64,000 nucleotides of DNA from Mucilaginibacter defluvii (GCF_039543225.1 NZ_BAABJI010000001.1:1267193-1331192), one strand, 5' to 3'; shown: positions 16,691 through 26,315, numbered from the stretch's first letter. Made by a program: numbers and translations. The notes: generated by a model not told the origin, from the sequence alone.

Positions 16691-17770
16691 ATATTTCGTT
16701 CCGAATTTTTGCTTCACGTCGGCTACAACCTGTTTAACGTTTTGCTCCTGGTCGCGCGGACAGATCAGCAGGGTGTTGTTTGATTCTACCACGATATAAT
16801 CATGCAGTCCCTGTAAAATAACCAGCTTTTCGTCGGGCACATTCACCATGCAGTTTGATGAATCGTACATGATCACCTTTTCGGCCGGGATAACGGCGTT
16901 GCCCACATAGTCTTTGTTCGAAAGCTCGTATATCGAAGCCCAGGTACCCAGGTCAGACCATCCGAACTCCGAAGGCAGTACGTACACGTTATCCGCTTTT
17001 TCCATAATGCCGTAATCAATAGATATATTGGTACAGCGTTGATAAGCGTTGCTTACATGCCTGCGTTCATCGTCAGTATTGTAAACGGAGCGGGCCTCGG
17101 CAAATATGTCGAACATGTCTGGCAGATAGCTGTTAAATGCCTTAACAATCGCCTTTGCGGACCATACGAAAATGCCTGCGTTCCATAAGAAATCGCCGCT
17201 TTGCAAAAAGGTGCGGGCGAGCTCCAGGTTAGGCTTCTCGGTAAAGGTTTTTACTTTATGAAAATCACCGTTAATAGCATTTTCTGTGTATTGGATGTAT
17301 CCGTAACCGGTATCAGGCCTTGAGGGTTTAATACCCAGGGTTACCAGGCACTGGTGTTCAGATGCTGTTTCAAGTGATTTCTCAATAGCATTCACAAAAG
17401 CGGCTTCATCAAGTATCAGGTGATCCGAAGGGGCTACCACAATGGCGGCATCCGGGTTAAGTGATTCTATTTTAAAACAGCCATACGCCACGCAAGGGGC
17501 TGTATTGCGCATTACGGGTTCGGTCAGTATCTGGTTATCGCCCATGTCAGGCAGTTGTTCCTTTACCAGGCCTGCATAGCTTTCATTGGTTACAACGTAA
17601 ATATTTTCCTTCGGGCAGATTTTTAAAAAACGATCGTAAGTGTTTTGTATAAGTGTTTTTCCGGTACCTAATATGTCAATAAATTGCTTAGGATGAGAAG
17701 TTCTGCTTATCGGCCAAAAACGGCTTCCGATGCCGCCGGCCATAATTATGGCATAGTAGTTACTGTTCAT
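16685..17770 (-). CDS. manC: Mannose-1-phosphate guanylyltransferase
   Basis: Makes GDP-mannose from mannose-1-phosphate and GTP for glycan synthesis. The N-terminal nucleotidyltransferase signature is MAGGIGSRFWPISRTSHPKQF (residues 11 onward), with VVAPSDHLI and TFTEKPNLELA further on; these identify the sugar-nucleotide transferase and its Lys-bearing loop. FGWSDLGTW near residue 265 is characteristic of this enzyme type. At 361 residues it is the short, single-function form lacking the phosphomannose isomerase domain. It is transcribed alone, converging on rlmB. Confidence 0.93.
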   Translation of the reverse strand: MNSNYYAIIMAGGIGSRFWPISRTSHPKQFIDILGTGKTLIQNTYDRFLKICPKENIYVVTNESYAGLVKEQLPDMGDNQILTEPVMRNTAPCVAYGCFKIESLNPDAAIVVAPSDHLILDEAAFVNAIEKSLETASEHQCLVTLGIKPSRPDTGYGYIQYTENAINGDFHKVKTFTEKPNLELARTFLQSGDFLWNAGIFVWSAKAIVKAFNSYLPDMFDIFAEARSVYNTDDERRHVSNAYQRCTNISIDYGIMEKADNVYVLPSEFGWSDLGTWASIYELSNKDYVGNAVIPAEKVIMYDSSNCMVNVPDEKLVILQGLHDYIVVESNNTLLICPRDQEQNVKQVVADVKQKFGTKYI

Positions 17771-17998
17771 TGAGCAGGCTGAATATAGTTAAATGTGACG
17801 TACGCTGTAAAAATGAACAATTATTTGCAAAATCCACGTTAAATGTTCGTAAAAACGGCGTCAGGGTTTAAAAGCCGTAAGTAAGCAAATTGTTTTTAAT
17901 TCCTAAATCATTTTTATACAAAAATTTGGTTTGTAGCGGATGCATTAATAAAAAAATTTGTTATTTTGAACTTTTATTTTTCAAGCACACAACAAATA

Positions 17999-20194
17999 AT
18001 GATAGAGACTAAAAAGTCGCTTTTCGATAATCTCCAGAATTTTTTCGGATTTGATAATTTTAAGGGCGACCAGGAGGCAATTATTACCAATATATTAGCC
18101 GGGAGGGATACGTTTGTTATAATGCCTACAGGTGGTGGTAAATCAATGTGTTACCAGCTGCCCGCACTCATGAGCGAGGGAACCGCCATTGTTATTTCGC
18201 CACTTATCGCTTTAATGAAGAACCAGGTTGACCAGCTTCGTGCTTTCGGCGGTTCTGACAGTATTGCGCATTTCCTTAATTCATCATTAACCAAGGCTGA
18301 AATAGCCCGGGTTAAAGAGGATGTATTGGCCGGCAAAACCAAGCTTTTATACGTAGCGCCGGAATCGTTAACCAAACAGGAAAATATAGATTTTTTACGC
18401 CTCAACCATGTATCGTTTGTATCGGTTGATGAGGCGCACTGTATATCAGAGTGGGGGCATGATTTTCGCCCCGAATACCGTAAGATCAGGCAGGTGATCA
18501 GCAATATTGGCGAGAATATCCCGATCATTGCGCTTACTGCTACGGCCACACCAAAGGTGCAGCACGATATTCAGAAGAACCTGCAGATGAACAACGCTAC
18601 GGTCTTCAAGTCATCATTTAACCGTACCAACCTTTTTTACGAGGTACGCGCCAAGCGCAACGTAATCAAGGAAATTGTAAAGTTTGTAAAGCAGAACGCC
18701 GGTAAATCGGGCATTGTATATTGCCTGAGCCGTAAAAAGGTTGAAGAGGTTGCCGAGGTACTTAACCTTAACGGGGTACGCGCCCTTCCTTACCATGCCG
18801 GGCTTGATGCCAAGGTGCGTGCCGATACGCAGGATAAATTCCTGATGGAGGATGTGGACGTGATAGTGGCAACCATAGCCTTCGGTATGGGTATTGACAA
18901 ACCCGATGTGCGCTACGTAATACACCACGATGTGCCCAAGAGCATGGAGGGTTACTATCAGGAAACCGGCAGGGCAGGCCGCGATGGCGGCGAAGGCGTT
19001 TGCGTGGCGTTCTACTCGCAAAAAGACATTGATAAACTGCAGAAGTTTATGAAAGATAAGCCGGTATCTGAGCGTGAAATAGGCACCCAGATATTGAAGG
19101 AAGTAATTGATTACGCTGAGTCATCAGTATGCCGCCGTAAGCAGATATTGCATTATTTTGGTGAGCATTTTGATGAAAGTGGCTGCAGCTGCATGTGCGA
19201 CAATTGCAGTGCGCCCAAAACTTACTTTGATGCAGAAACGCATTTGCATAAAGCGCTCAGCTTGATTAAACACCTGGGCGAAAAGTTTGATGACCGTTAT
19301 ATCATTGACATTTTAATTGGTGCCGATAACCCGCAGATACGTAATTACGGGCATGATGAGCCACCTTATTTCAATTCAGGAAAAGAAGACGGCGAGAACA
19401 TCTGGAGCTCGGTTTTAAGGCAGGCTTTGCTTGACGATTTCTTGTCAAAAGATATTGACCAGTATGGTTTGTTAAGGCTTACCGAAAAAGGTGCCAGTTT
19501 TATTGACAATCCATTCAGCATACGCTTTTTAGTGAACCGCGTTATTGAAAATACTGATGATGAGGACGGTGAGGACGGCCCTAAGCAGGGTGGTGGCGCG
19601 TTAGATACGCAGCTGCTGCAAATGCTGAAAGATCTGCGTAAAAAAATTGCCAAGCAGAAAAACCTGCCGCCGTTCGTGATTTTCCAGGATCCGTCATTAG
19701 AGGAAATGTGTACGCATTACCCGGTATCTATCGACGAGTTGAAACAAATATCGGGTGTAGGCGCCGGTAAGGCCATGAAGTTTGGCGCGCCGGTTATCGA
19801 GCTGATCAAGAAATATGTTGAGGATAACGATATTGACCGCCCGGTTGATATGGTGATCAAAAGCGCGGCTAACAAGTCGGCATTAAAGGTTTATATTATT
19901 CAGAATATAGACAGGCATCTTAACCTTGAGGATATTGCCGCTTCAAAGGGTTTAACTTACGAAGAAATATTGCGCGAGGTGGAATCAATAGTAAACTCGG
20001 GCACCAAACTTAACCTAGACTATTACATTGATGAGGTAATGGACGAGGATAAGCAGGATGAGGTATTTGATTACTTTAAAACTGCCGAAGTTGATTCGAT
20101 TGATAACGCGCTGGCAGAATTAGGGCCCGATGATTATACTTACGAAGAAGTACAGCTGATGCGCATTAAATTCATGTCAGAGCTGGGTAACTAA
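17999..20194 (+). CDS. recQ: ATP-dependent DNA helicase RecQ
   Basis: A 3'-5' helicase of recombination and fork repair. Helicase motif I is TGGGKS (residues 44-49), motif II DEAH (144-147) and motif VI QETGRAGRDG. The zinc-binding domain holds the cysteines of SVCRRKQILHYF and CSCMCDNC. An RQC winged helix follows, and an HRDC domain is likely around residues 540-620. A C-terminal extension of about 100 residues ends in an acidic stretch. At 731 residues it is longer than E. coli RecQ, as is common in Bacteroidota. I chose the ATG at 17999; the frame is open from a TTG 33 bp upstream that coincides with a likely -7 box (TTATTTTG, 17961-17968). Confidence 0.95.
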   Translation: MIETKKSLFDNLQNFFGFDNFKGDQEAIITNILAGRDTFVIMPTGGGKSMCYQLPALMSEGTAIVISPLIALMKNQVDQLRAFGGSDSIAHFLNSSLTKAEIARVKEDVLAGKTKLLYVAPESLTKQENIDFLRLNHVSFVSVDEAHCISEWGHDFRPEYRKIRQVISNIGENIPIIALTATATPKVQHDIQKNLQMNNATVFKSSFNRTNLFYEVRAKRNVIKEIVKFVKQNAGKSGIVYCLSRKKVEEVAEVLNLNGVRALPYHAGLDAKVRADTQDKFLMEDVDVIVATIAFGMGIDKPDVRYVIHHDVPKSMEGYYQETGRAGRDGGEGVCVAFYSQKDIDKLQKFMKDKPVSEREIGTQILKEVIDYAESSVCRRKQILHYFGEHFDESGCSCMCDNCSAPKTYFDAETHLHKALSLIKHLGEKFDDRYIIDILIGADNPQIRNYGHDEPPYFNSGKEDGENIWSSVLRQALLDDFLSKDIDQYGLLRLTEKGASFIDNPFSIRFLVNRVIENTDDEDGEDGPKQGGGALDTQLLQMLKDLRKKIAKQKNLPPFVIFQDPSLEEMCTHYPVSIDELKQISGVGAGKAMKFGAPVIELIKKYVEDNDIDRPVDMVIKSAANKSALKVYIIQNIDRHLNLEDIAASKGLTYEEILREVESIVNSGTKLNLDYYIDEVMDEDKQDEVFDYFKTAEVDSIDNALAELGPDDYTYEEVQLMRIKFMSELGN

Positions 20195-20217
20195 GCTACA
20201 ACATTACAATTATACAT

Positions 20218-20246
20218 AGGCGACGAGGAAACTTGTCGCCTTTTTT
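20218..20246 (+). terminator. Rho-independent terminator of recQ
   Basis: Stem AGGCGACGAG/CTTGTCGCCT (20218-20227 and 20232-20241) with one wobble position, followed by a T6 run. Confidence 0.82.
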
Positions 20247-20256
20247 ATAGCTAATT

Positions 20257-20673
20257 TTAGGCTGTAAAACTTGTGTAATGCGCTATGATATCATCCGGAA
20301 TAGGTACACCGCGATTTGTGCTCAGGTCTATCAACACAAAATCAAACCAACCGTCGCAGCTTTCTTTACCGGTGGCTTTATTAATTATGCTGAATTTTAC
20401 CCGGCAGTTGCGGGTGCCGATGTCTTCAATACCAGTGCGAACCAAAAGAGTGTCGCCCATTTTTAAGGCCCGTTTATAGTTGATGTGTACGGTTTGCACC
20501 AGCCAGCCAAAGCCACGTTCTATAAACGTTTCCATGCTCATGCCGTAATTCTGGTCCATCTGATCGTAACGGGCAGCCAATACATAGTCAAAATACTTGC
20601 TGTTGTGTACATGTTGGTACATATCTATATCGTCGGGCCTTACCCGTAGTTCGGATTCAAAGGTTTTGTACAT
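20257..20673 (-). CDS. Acyl-CoA thioesterase, hotdog fold (4HBT type)
   Basis: A 138-residue single hotdog-fold protein. It starts with RVRPDDIDMYQHVHNSKYF: the D-x-x-x-HV-N-x-x-Y/F pattern is typical of 4-hydroxybenzoyl-CoA-thioesterase-like enzymes, with the Asp after the beta strand as the likely catalytic residue. The helix GFGWLVQTVHINYKRALKMGD follows. The substrate is an acyl-CoA or acyl-ACP of unknown chain length. A second, separate thioesterase of the same fold is encoded at 24896. Confidence 0.88.
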   Translation of the reverse strand: MYKTFESELRVRPDDIDMYQHVHNSKYFDYVLAARYDQMDQNYGMSMETFIERGFGWLVQTVHINYKRALKMGDTLLVRTGIEDIGTRNCRVKFSIINKATGKESCDGWFDFVLIDLSTNRGVPIPDDIIAHYTSFTA

Positions 20674-20719
20674 TATTTAATAAAATCAGTGATTTTTTAC
20701 AACATCAGATAAAACGTTT

Positions 20720-20727
20720 TATGTTTG
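20720..20727 (+). promoter_or_regulatory. -7 promoter element for the secretory-protein gene
   Basis: TATGTTTG is an exact TAnnTTTG match, 33 bp before the ATG at 20761. Confidence 0.4.
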
Positions 20728-20760
20728 CTTATATTTACGATGATAAATGATAATATTTAA

Positions 20761-21432
20761 ATGAAAAAAATAATCTTAATCGCATTAACAGTCGTAGTTT
20801 TTACCGCTGTAAACAGCTTAGCAGGCGGTATCGACACATTAAAGAAGAACGGCTACACGCTTATTGTTTCGGGCAACGACGAAAATTTTGATAAGGAGCT
20901 TACCCAAAAACTTATTAATACATTTTTTGAGGTTTACCCCAAACTGGCTAAAGAGTACAACAAGAATACTGATAAGGTAGTAACATTTTTTATTGATACC
21001 GCTTACCATGGCGTAGCGGCAACCGGCGATGGCAAGGTAGTATTCAGCGCGGAGTACATGGCCAAGCATAAAACGGACATTGATGTGGTAACGCACGAGG
21101 TGATGCACATTGTGCAAGGTTATGGCGAAACCAATGGCCCATGGTGGGTAACCGAAGGTATTGCCGATTACGCCCGCTATAAATTCGGCGTGGCCAATGA
21201 GGCTGGTAACTGGAGATTACCGGAGTTTAAAGCCACTCAGAATTTCGATAACAGCTACCGCGTTACCGCCCGTTTTTTAGCCTGGATAGAAGCCAAAGTT
21301 AAAAAGGGCACCGTTAAAAAACTGGATGATGTAATGCGCAAACATGCCTATAATGATAATACCTGGAAAGAGATAACAGGTTACACCGTTGAGGATTTGT
21401 GGAAGAAATATGCGGCAAATCCGGCTATATAG
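20761..21432 (+). CDS. Basic-secretory-protein family putative metallopeptidase
   Basis: A 223-residue exported protein with signal peptide MKKIILIALTVVVFTAVNSLAG. The zinc-binding motif HEVMH is followed by VQGYGETNGPWWVTEGIADYARY, whose WVTEGIADY block carries the third, Glu-type ligand region. This pattern is that of the plant and bacterial basic secretory protein family (gluzincin-like). The central SAEYMAKHKTDIDVVTHEVMH part precedes the motif, as expected. The gene is monocistronic, with its own promoter and terminator. Proteolytic activity is presumed from the motif; the substrate is unknown. Confidence 0.87.
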   Translation: MKKIILIALTVVVFTAVNSLAGGIDTLKKNGYTLIVSGNDENFDKELTQKLINTFFEVYPKLAKEYNKNTDKVVTFFIDTAYHGVAATGDGKVVFSAEYMAKHKTDIDVVTHEVMHIVQGYGETNGPWWVTEGIADYARYKFGVANEAGNWRLPEFKATQNFDNSYRVTARFLAWIEAKVKKGTVKKLDDVMRKHAYNDNTWKEITGYTVEDLWKKYAANPAI

Positions 21433-21447
21433 TTAGCATAAAATATA

Positions 21448-21481
21448 ACGTAAAAGGGACAGAATACTGCCCCTTTTGCGT
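21448..21481. terminator. Hairpin terminator between convergent genes
   Basis: A 15-bp stem (21448-21462 with 21467-21481) and loop AATA. The two non-Watson-Crick positions become G-U pairs in minus-strand RNA, so it should be strongest for the ddl transcript. Confidence 0.72.
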
Positions 21482-21568
21482 TTATCGATTATTGAAATCC
21501 TCAAAGCTGAGGCATCGTTAACGATATTATTTGTTGCTGATAGAACTTTATGCATGATCGAAAAGCGC

Positions 21569-22552
21569 TTACAAAGCGCCCTCGATCAATAAACCATAAA
21601 AATCACTTAACTGCATGCCCATAGCGCGCACCTGTTGCGGTATCAGGCTGTTGGCGCTTTGGCCGGGTGTGGTATTCACTTCGATAAAATAGAAATCGCC
21701 GGTGCCTTCCTGTATAATAAAATCAATACGCACCATGCCGCGGCAGTTAAGGCGGCTATAAACATCCTTTACAATGCTGGCAACCAATTGGTTCTGCTCA
21801 CTGGTCAGGTCGGCAGGAGTAACTTCGTTAGTGACTCCTGGGGTATATTTGGCTTCGTAATCAAAAAAATCTTTTGAGCTGATGATCTCTGTAGCGGGCA
21901 GCACGGTTACTTTTCCGTTTAGGCGGGCAATACCGATGCTGAACTCACGGCCCTGTATAAACTCCTCGATCAGGATCTGGTCGTCCTCATGAAAAGCTTT
22001 CTCCAATGCGGCAGGTAACGCGGCTGCGTTATATACCTTACTCATGCCCACGCTGCTACCGCCATTATTTGGTTTGATAAACAGCGGGAACTTTAACGTG
22101 GCGGCAATAGTAGCTACGTCATGCACATCGTTTTTAAATAGTTTGATAGACTTAGCCGTGTGCAAACCGTGTATGCCTTGCACCAAAGCCTTGGTGTAGG
22201 CTTTGTTCATTGATATTGCCGATGTAGTGGCATCGCAAGTATTATAAGGTACGCCCAGCATGTCCAGGTAGCCTTGCATTTTGCCGTCCTCGCCCGGCGT
22301 ACCATGTATGGTAATAAAAGCAAAATCAAACTTTATCTTTTTGCCGTCAAGAGTAATGCTGAAATCATTTTTATCCACATCAACACTGCCGGTAGCCGTT
22401 TCATGCAGCCAGCGGTTTCTGTCAACCAAAATAGTATACACCTTATACTTTTCAGGATCGAGGTTAGCCGCTATGTTTTTTGCGCTGTTAATTGAAACTT
22501 CGTATTCGCCGGTATAACCGCCGGCCAAAAGTGCTACGTTTTTTGCTGACAT
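21569..22552 (-). CDS. ddl: D-alanine--D-alanine ligase
   Basis: Joins two D-Ala for peptidoglycan precursor synthesis. It has the ATP-grasp layout: an N-terminal domain (MSAKNVALLAGGYTGEYEVS), the HGTPGEDGKMQGYLDMLGVPY loop, the ATP-binding loop NNGGSSVGMSKV and the metal-binding end RIDFIIQEGTGDFYFIEVNTTPG. The length of 327 residues is usual. A TATATTTG -7 element lies just upstream. It is divergent from the PASTA-mltG operon, also an envelope gene set. Confidence 0.96.
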   Translation of the reverse strand: MSAKNVALLAGGYTGEYEVSINSAKNIAANLDPEKYKVYTILVDRNRWLHETATGSVDVDKNDFSITLDGKKIKFDFAFITIHGTPGEDGKMQGYLDMLGVPYNTCDATTSAISMNKAYTKALVQGIHGLHTAKSIKLFKNDVHDVATIAATLKFPLFIKPNNGGSSVGMSKVYNAAALPAALEKAFHEDDQILIEEFIQGREFSIGIARLNGKVTVLPATEIISSKDFFDYEAKYTPGVTNEVTPADLTSEQNQLVASIVKDVYSRLNCRGMVRIDFIIQEGTGDFYFIEVNTTPGQSANSLIPQQVRAMGMQLSDFYGLLIEGAL

Positions 22553-22557
22553 AGGGT

Positions 22558-22565
22558 CAAATATA
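22558..22565 (-). promoter_or_regulatory. -7 promoter element for ddl
   Basis: TATATTTG on the minus strand, an exact TAnnTTTG match, ends 5 bp before the ddl ATG. Confidence 0.45.
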
Positions 22566-22678
22566 GTTTTTTAGCTGATACCAATACAGGTGATAAACTT
22601 ACAAAAATACATACCAAAAACGGGTACAAACTCAGGCTTTGATAAATCAGTAAGTTACGTTGCTAATAGTTGGCTTAC

Positions 22679-22709
22679 TTCGTTAATTAAAATATTTCAC
22701 CTATGTTTG
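22679..22709 (+). promoter_or_regulatory. Promoter of the PASTA-mltG operon
   Basis: TTCG at 22679-22682 (one mismatch to TTTG), a 19-nt spacer, then TATGTTTG at 22702-22709 (exact -7 match), 29 bp before the ATG. Confidence 0.6.
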
Positions 22710-22738
22710 ATAGCTAAAACGGCTATCCTGCTAACAAC

Positions 22739-23536
22739 ATGAGTAAATTTGGTGCATATATAAAATCAGCTTCTTTTGGTAAAACACTGCTATTTGCAGC
22801 AGGCACGGTACTGGCTGTGGTGTTGATAGCCTTTTTTAGCTTAAGTTACTATACACGGCATGGTTCGGGCATACCGGTGCCTAAGTTAAAGGGCATGAAT
22901 ATCGACCGGGCTATCCAGCTTTTAAATGAACAGGGCTTTGAGTACAAAATTGATTCGGCTTACATAGCTGATCAGCCGCCGGGCACCGTTATTGAACAGG
23001 ACCCTGACCCGGAAACCAATGTTAAAGAGGGTAGGGTGATCTATCTTACTATAGTTACCACGCAGGCACCAATGGTTTCGTTACCTGATATGGAGCAGAA
23101 TAATTACCGAGAGGCATTAGCCACCTTAGCTAACTACGGTTTAAAACTGGGCGATACCAGTTACCGCTCAGACATAGCCCGCGACCGCGTGCTTGAGGTA
23201 CGTTTTGGTGGTAAAGTGATTGGCCCGGGCACAAAGCTGCCAAAAGGGTCGTCGGTTGACCTGGTGTTGGGCGACGGACAAGGTGCCAGTGAGGTGGATA
23301 TCCCTGACCTGCTGAACCAGGATTTGGATGCCGCCCGTTTTGCTATAAAAGGAGCGGGGCTTACCCTGGGTACGGTTACCTACGAGGGTACTATAACCGA
23401 TTCATCAAACGTTATCATCGTAGCGCAGTCACCTATGCCCACTGATTCGGCATCTAAAACCAGTATAGGCACGCGTATCAATGTAACGGTATCACAAGGT
23501 AACGCAACGCCACTACCATCTGATGAGCAAAACTAA
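22739..23536 (+). CDS. PASTA-domain membrane protein
   Basis: A 265-residue protein with a short cytoplasmic N-terminus, one membrane helix (about residues 15-37, LLFAAGTVLAVVLIAFFSL) and three PASTA repeats outside. Repeat starts are visible as PVPKLKGMNIDRAI, SLPDMEQNNYREAL and DIPDLLNQDLDAARF. PASTA domains bind peptidoglycan or muropeptides, but here no kinase or penicillin-binding domain is attached. That form is common in Bacteroidota. It overlaps the rhodanese gene by 14 bp, so they are translationally coupled. The context (mltG two genes on, ddl divergent) points to cell-wall work. Confidence 0.9.
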   Translation: MSKFGAYIKSASFGKTLLFAAGTVLAVVLIAFFSLSYYTRHGSGIPVPKLKGMNIDRAIQLLNEQGFEYKIDSAYIADQPPGTVIEQDPDPETNVKEGRVIYLTIVTTQAPMVSLPDMEQNNYREALATLANYGLKLGDTSYRSDIARDRVLEVRFGGKVIGPGTKLPKGSSVDLVLGDGQGASEVDIPDLLNQDLDAARFAIKGAGLTLGTVTYEGTITDSSNVIIVAQSPMPTDSASKTSIGTRINVTVSQGNATPLPSDEQN

Positions 23537-23837
23537 TATCAGCGCCATTGAATTGCTGGAGTTTATTAAAAGTGGAAAACAGCCGGTATTGATTGATGTG
23601 CGCGAAAAGATAGAGTTTCATACCTATAACATCGGTGGCATCAATATGCCTTTGGCCCGTCTTGCTGATTATATTAAGGACGCAGAATACAACAAAAACG
23701 ATGAGATAGTTGTTGTGTGCAAAGCCGGGCTCCGTAGTCGTACAGCGCAGGTATTATTGCAGCAGCAGGGCTACACAAACGTGTTGAACTTAACAGGCGG
23801 ATTGATCGCCATTCAAAAAATTAATAATTCGTTATAA
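23523..23837 (+). CDS. Rhodanese-like domain protein
   Basis: A 104-residue single rhodanese domain. The signature start PVLIDVREKIEFHTYNIGGINMPL and the active-site loop VVCKAGLRSRT with the catalytic Cys are intact, so it should be able to carry a persulfide. Partner and physiological role are unknown. It lies between the PASTA gene (overlapping) and mltG (3 bp gap). Confidence 0.92.
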   Translation: MSKTNISAIELLEFIKSGKQPVLIDVREKIEFHTYNIGGINMPLARLADYIKDAEYNKNDEIVVVCKAGLRSRTAQVLLQQQGYTNVLNLTGGLIAIQKINNSL

Positions 23838-23840
23838 AAA

Positions 23841-24896
23841 ATGGATCAGCAGCAAAAACCGGCTTCGGGCGGGTTTAAGAAGTTTATCATCGCATTTATA
23901 TTGTTGGTTATAGTTGGCCTGGGTGCTACAGGTATATTTTATTACCTGCGCTTTTTTGGCCCCAACGTTACCGATAACGAAGAGTATCTGTACATCAAAA
24001 CGGGTTCAACGTTTAACGATGTATATAACACCATTAAGGAGCAGCATATTGTTAAGGATACTTTCGCATTCGCCGCAACGGCGCAAAGCATGGAATATCC
24101 GGCCAAGGTAAAACCAGGTAAATATCGTTTGAAGGGCGGCATGGGTAACCGCGCGTTTATCAATATGCTGAAAGCCGGAAACCAGGAACCGGTAAAGCTT
24201 ACCATACGCGGGTTACGCTTAAAAACACAGTTCGCCGCTTTTGTATCAAAGCAACTCGAACCCGACTCACTATCCATAATCAGTTTATTAGACTCTGTCA
24301 AATACGTTGAGAAGTTCGGCCTGACTACTGATAACGTTTACGTAATGTTCCTGCCAAATACCTATGAGTTTTACTGGAATACATCAGCTGATAAATTCAT
24401 GGATAAGATGTATGCCTATTACAATGAATTTTGGACACCCGAGCGCAAGGCTAAAGCCCAGGCGCTTAATTTGACTCCCGCGCAGGTATCTATATTGGCA
24501 TCAATAGTAGATTGGGAAGCCCTGCACGATGATGAAATGCCGACTATAGCTGGTTTATACCTCAACAGGTTACGTACGGGTAAAAAATTACAGGCTGATC
24601 CTACGGTGATATTTGCCACCGGAGACTTTACAATTAAGCGTGTGCTTAACCGCCACTTGGTTACCAATTCTCCTTATAACACTTATCTGCACGAGGGATT
24701 GCCTCCGGGACCGGTTATGATGCCGTCGGTAAACGCAATCAAGGCAGTTCTTGACCCGCAAAAGACCGATTATATTTTTATGTGCGCAAAAGAAGATTTT
24801 TCGGGCTATCATAACTTCGCTATTACTGAGGCGGAGCATTTGAAGAACGCGCGCCGTTTTCAGCAGGCACTTAACGAAAGGAACATCAAAAGATAA
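23841..24896 (+). CDS. mltG: Endolytic murein transglycosylase MltG
   Basis: A membrane-anchored lytic transglycosylase that cuts nascent glycan strands. It has an N-terminal membrane helix (about residues 13-34), a LysM-like part, then the YceG catalytic domain. Landmarks are FLPNTYEFYWNTS, ASIVDWEALHDDEMPTIAGLYLNRL, KLQADPTVIFA and NSPYNTYLHEGLPPGPVMMPS. The segment usually written ASIVEKE reads ASIVDWE: the second Glu is kept, while the first is Asp and the Lys is Trp. Activity is likely preserved. Its stop overlaps the next start (TAATG). Confidence 0.93.
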   Translation: MDQQQKPASGGFKKFIIAFILLVIVGLGATGIFYYLRFFGPNVTDNEEYLYIKTGSTFNDVYNTIKEQHIVKDTFAFAATAQSMEYPAKVKPGKYRLKGGMGNRAFINMLKAGNQEPVKLTIRGLRLKTQFAAFVSKQLEPDSLSIISLLDSVKYVEKFGLTTDNVYVMFLPNTYEFYWNTSADKFMDKMYAYYNEFWTPERKAKAQALNLTPAQVSILASIVDWEALHDDEMPTIAGLYLNRLRTGKKLQADPTVIFATGDFTIKRVLNRHLVTNSPYNTYLHEGLPPGPVMMPSVNAIKAVLDPQKTDYIFMCAKEDFSGYHNFAITEAEHLKNARRFQQALNERNIKR

Positions 24897-25303
24897 TGTT
24901 TGAGCACTCCACCAAGATACGGGTACGTTACGGCGAAACCGACCAAATGGGCTATGTTTACTATGGTAACTATGCTGAATTTTATGAGGTTGGCCGTGTA
25001 GATATGCTGCGCTCGCTGGGCATGACCTACCGTAAAATGGAAGAGACCGGCATTATGATGCCCGTGCTGGAGATGAAGTGTAAGTATCTCAAACCCGCGT
25101 TGTACGATGAGGAAATTACTATCCGTGTAATTATGGATAAACTGCCGGGTGTTAAGATACATTTCAGGTATGAACTGTTTAATGAAAAGCAGGAACTCAT
25201 CAACATTGGCGAAACGCTGCTGGCCTTCATCAATATGAAAACAAACCGCCCTTGCCTGGCCCCAGCTGAATTTATTGAAAAGACCAAGCCATTTTTTGAG
25301 TAG
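24896..25303 (+). CDS. YbgC-type acyl-CoA thioesterase
   Basis: A 135-residue hotdog-fold protein. KIRVRYGETDQMGYVYYGNYAEFYEVGR is the diagnostic YbgC/4HBT block, with the catalytic Asp in ETDQMG. It starts within the mltG stop codon, so translation is coupled. YbgC proteins act on short-chain or malonyl-type acyl-CoA and, in Proteobacteria, travel with tol-pal genes; here the envelope link is instead mltG and YihY. Confidence 0.92.
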   Translation: MFEHSTKIRVRYGETDQMGYVYYGNYAEFYEVGRVDMLRSLGMTYRKMEETGIMMPVLEMKCKYLKPALYDEEITIRVIMDKLPGVKIHFRYELFNEKQELINIGETLLAFINMKTNRPCLAPAEFIEKTKPFFE

Positions 25304-25313
25304 CTTTGAGTAA

Positions 25314-26315
25314 ATGGAGTGGCTGCATAACTTTCTTTTTAGGTTTGCATTTTACCGCAGGTTTATTGAATGGACAAAAACGCTCATTATACCCGGCTTT
25401 CGTCCGCTGCCGCTTTATACCGTAGTTGTTTTCTTCATTCTGGAAATCAAGCAGGGATCATTGGGTAACCGGGCATCGTCTCTGGCTTACAGCTTTATGC
25501 TGGCTATTTTTCCGGCGTTGATCTTCCTTGTATCTGTTATTCCGTTCATCCCTGTGATAATCCCTTACATCCCCGAATACAAGTTTCAGCGGGAGTTATT
25601 ACAGTTGTTTAAACTGATCTTACCTGACGACGCTTACCAGGCTTTTAAACTCACGCTTGTTGACCTGGTAAAGAACCGTAACGGTAAACTTTTGTCTTTC
25701 GGTTTTGTGTCTGCCCTGTACTTTGCTACCAATGGCATCAGCAACCTGATGCGGGCGTTTAATAAATCATCACTACAGCTTGAAACTCGTACATGGTTGA
25801 AGCGCCGCTGGACGGCTTTGTTACTAACACTGGTACTGAGCTTTGCGATGTTTTTTGCTATAATACTCATGATTGCCGGGCAGTCAGTGATTAGCTTTTT
25901 GCAGGAGCATATTTACAAAACAAGTAACTTTTGGTCATACGTAATCGCGTTTTCGCGGTGGATAATCATCGTAGTCATATTCTTTGTAACGCTAAGCGTG
26001 TTGTACCGGTATGGGCCTGCGCATAAGCAACGCTGGAAGTTTATTAACCCCGGCTCGGTGCTGGCAACCTTTTTAGGATTGCTCATATCAATAGGTTTCG
26101 CCTATTACATCAATAACTTTTCTGCTTACAATAAAGTGTACGGATCCATCGGTACATTAATTGTTGTGATGATCTGGATGTACCTCAATTCGCTTGTTGT
26201 ATTGATCGGGTTTGAATTAAATGCCAGCGTCGACCTCTCGAAACGTAATATCAAGATCGCGAAACCCCTTTTTAATACCTTTAAAGCCACAATAAACAAG
26301 CCAAACGAAAATTAA
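25314..26315 (+). CDS. YihY/BrkB-family membrane protein
   Basis: A 333-residue inner-membrane protein with about six hydrophobic helices. The YihY/virulence-factor BrkB pattern is clear: NRASSLAYSFMLAIFPALIFL, then ATNGISNLMRAFNKS, and near the end YGSIGTLIVVMIWMYLNSLVVLIGFELNA. The older annotation as RNase BN is wrong for this family. The function is unknown, possibly lipid or envelope related. It is the last gene of the PASTA-mltG run and the last core gene before the tRNA-Ser integration site. Confidence 0.92.
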   Translation: MEWLHNFLFRFAFYRRFIEWTKTLIIPGFRPLPLYTVVVFFILEIKQGSLGNRASSLAYSFMLAIFPALIFLVSVIPFIPVIIPYIPEYKFQRELLQLFKLILPDDAYQAFKLTLVDLVKNRNGKLLSFGFVSALYFATNGISNLMRAFNKSSLQLETRTWLKRRWTALLLTLVLSFAMFFAIILMIAGQSVISFLQEHIYKTSNFWSYVIAFSRWIIIVVIFFVTLSVLYRYGPAHKQRWKFINPGSVLATFLGLLISIGFAYYINNFSAYNKVYGSIGTLIVVMIWMYLNSLVVLIGFELNASVDLSKRNIKIAKPLFNTFKATINKPNEN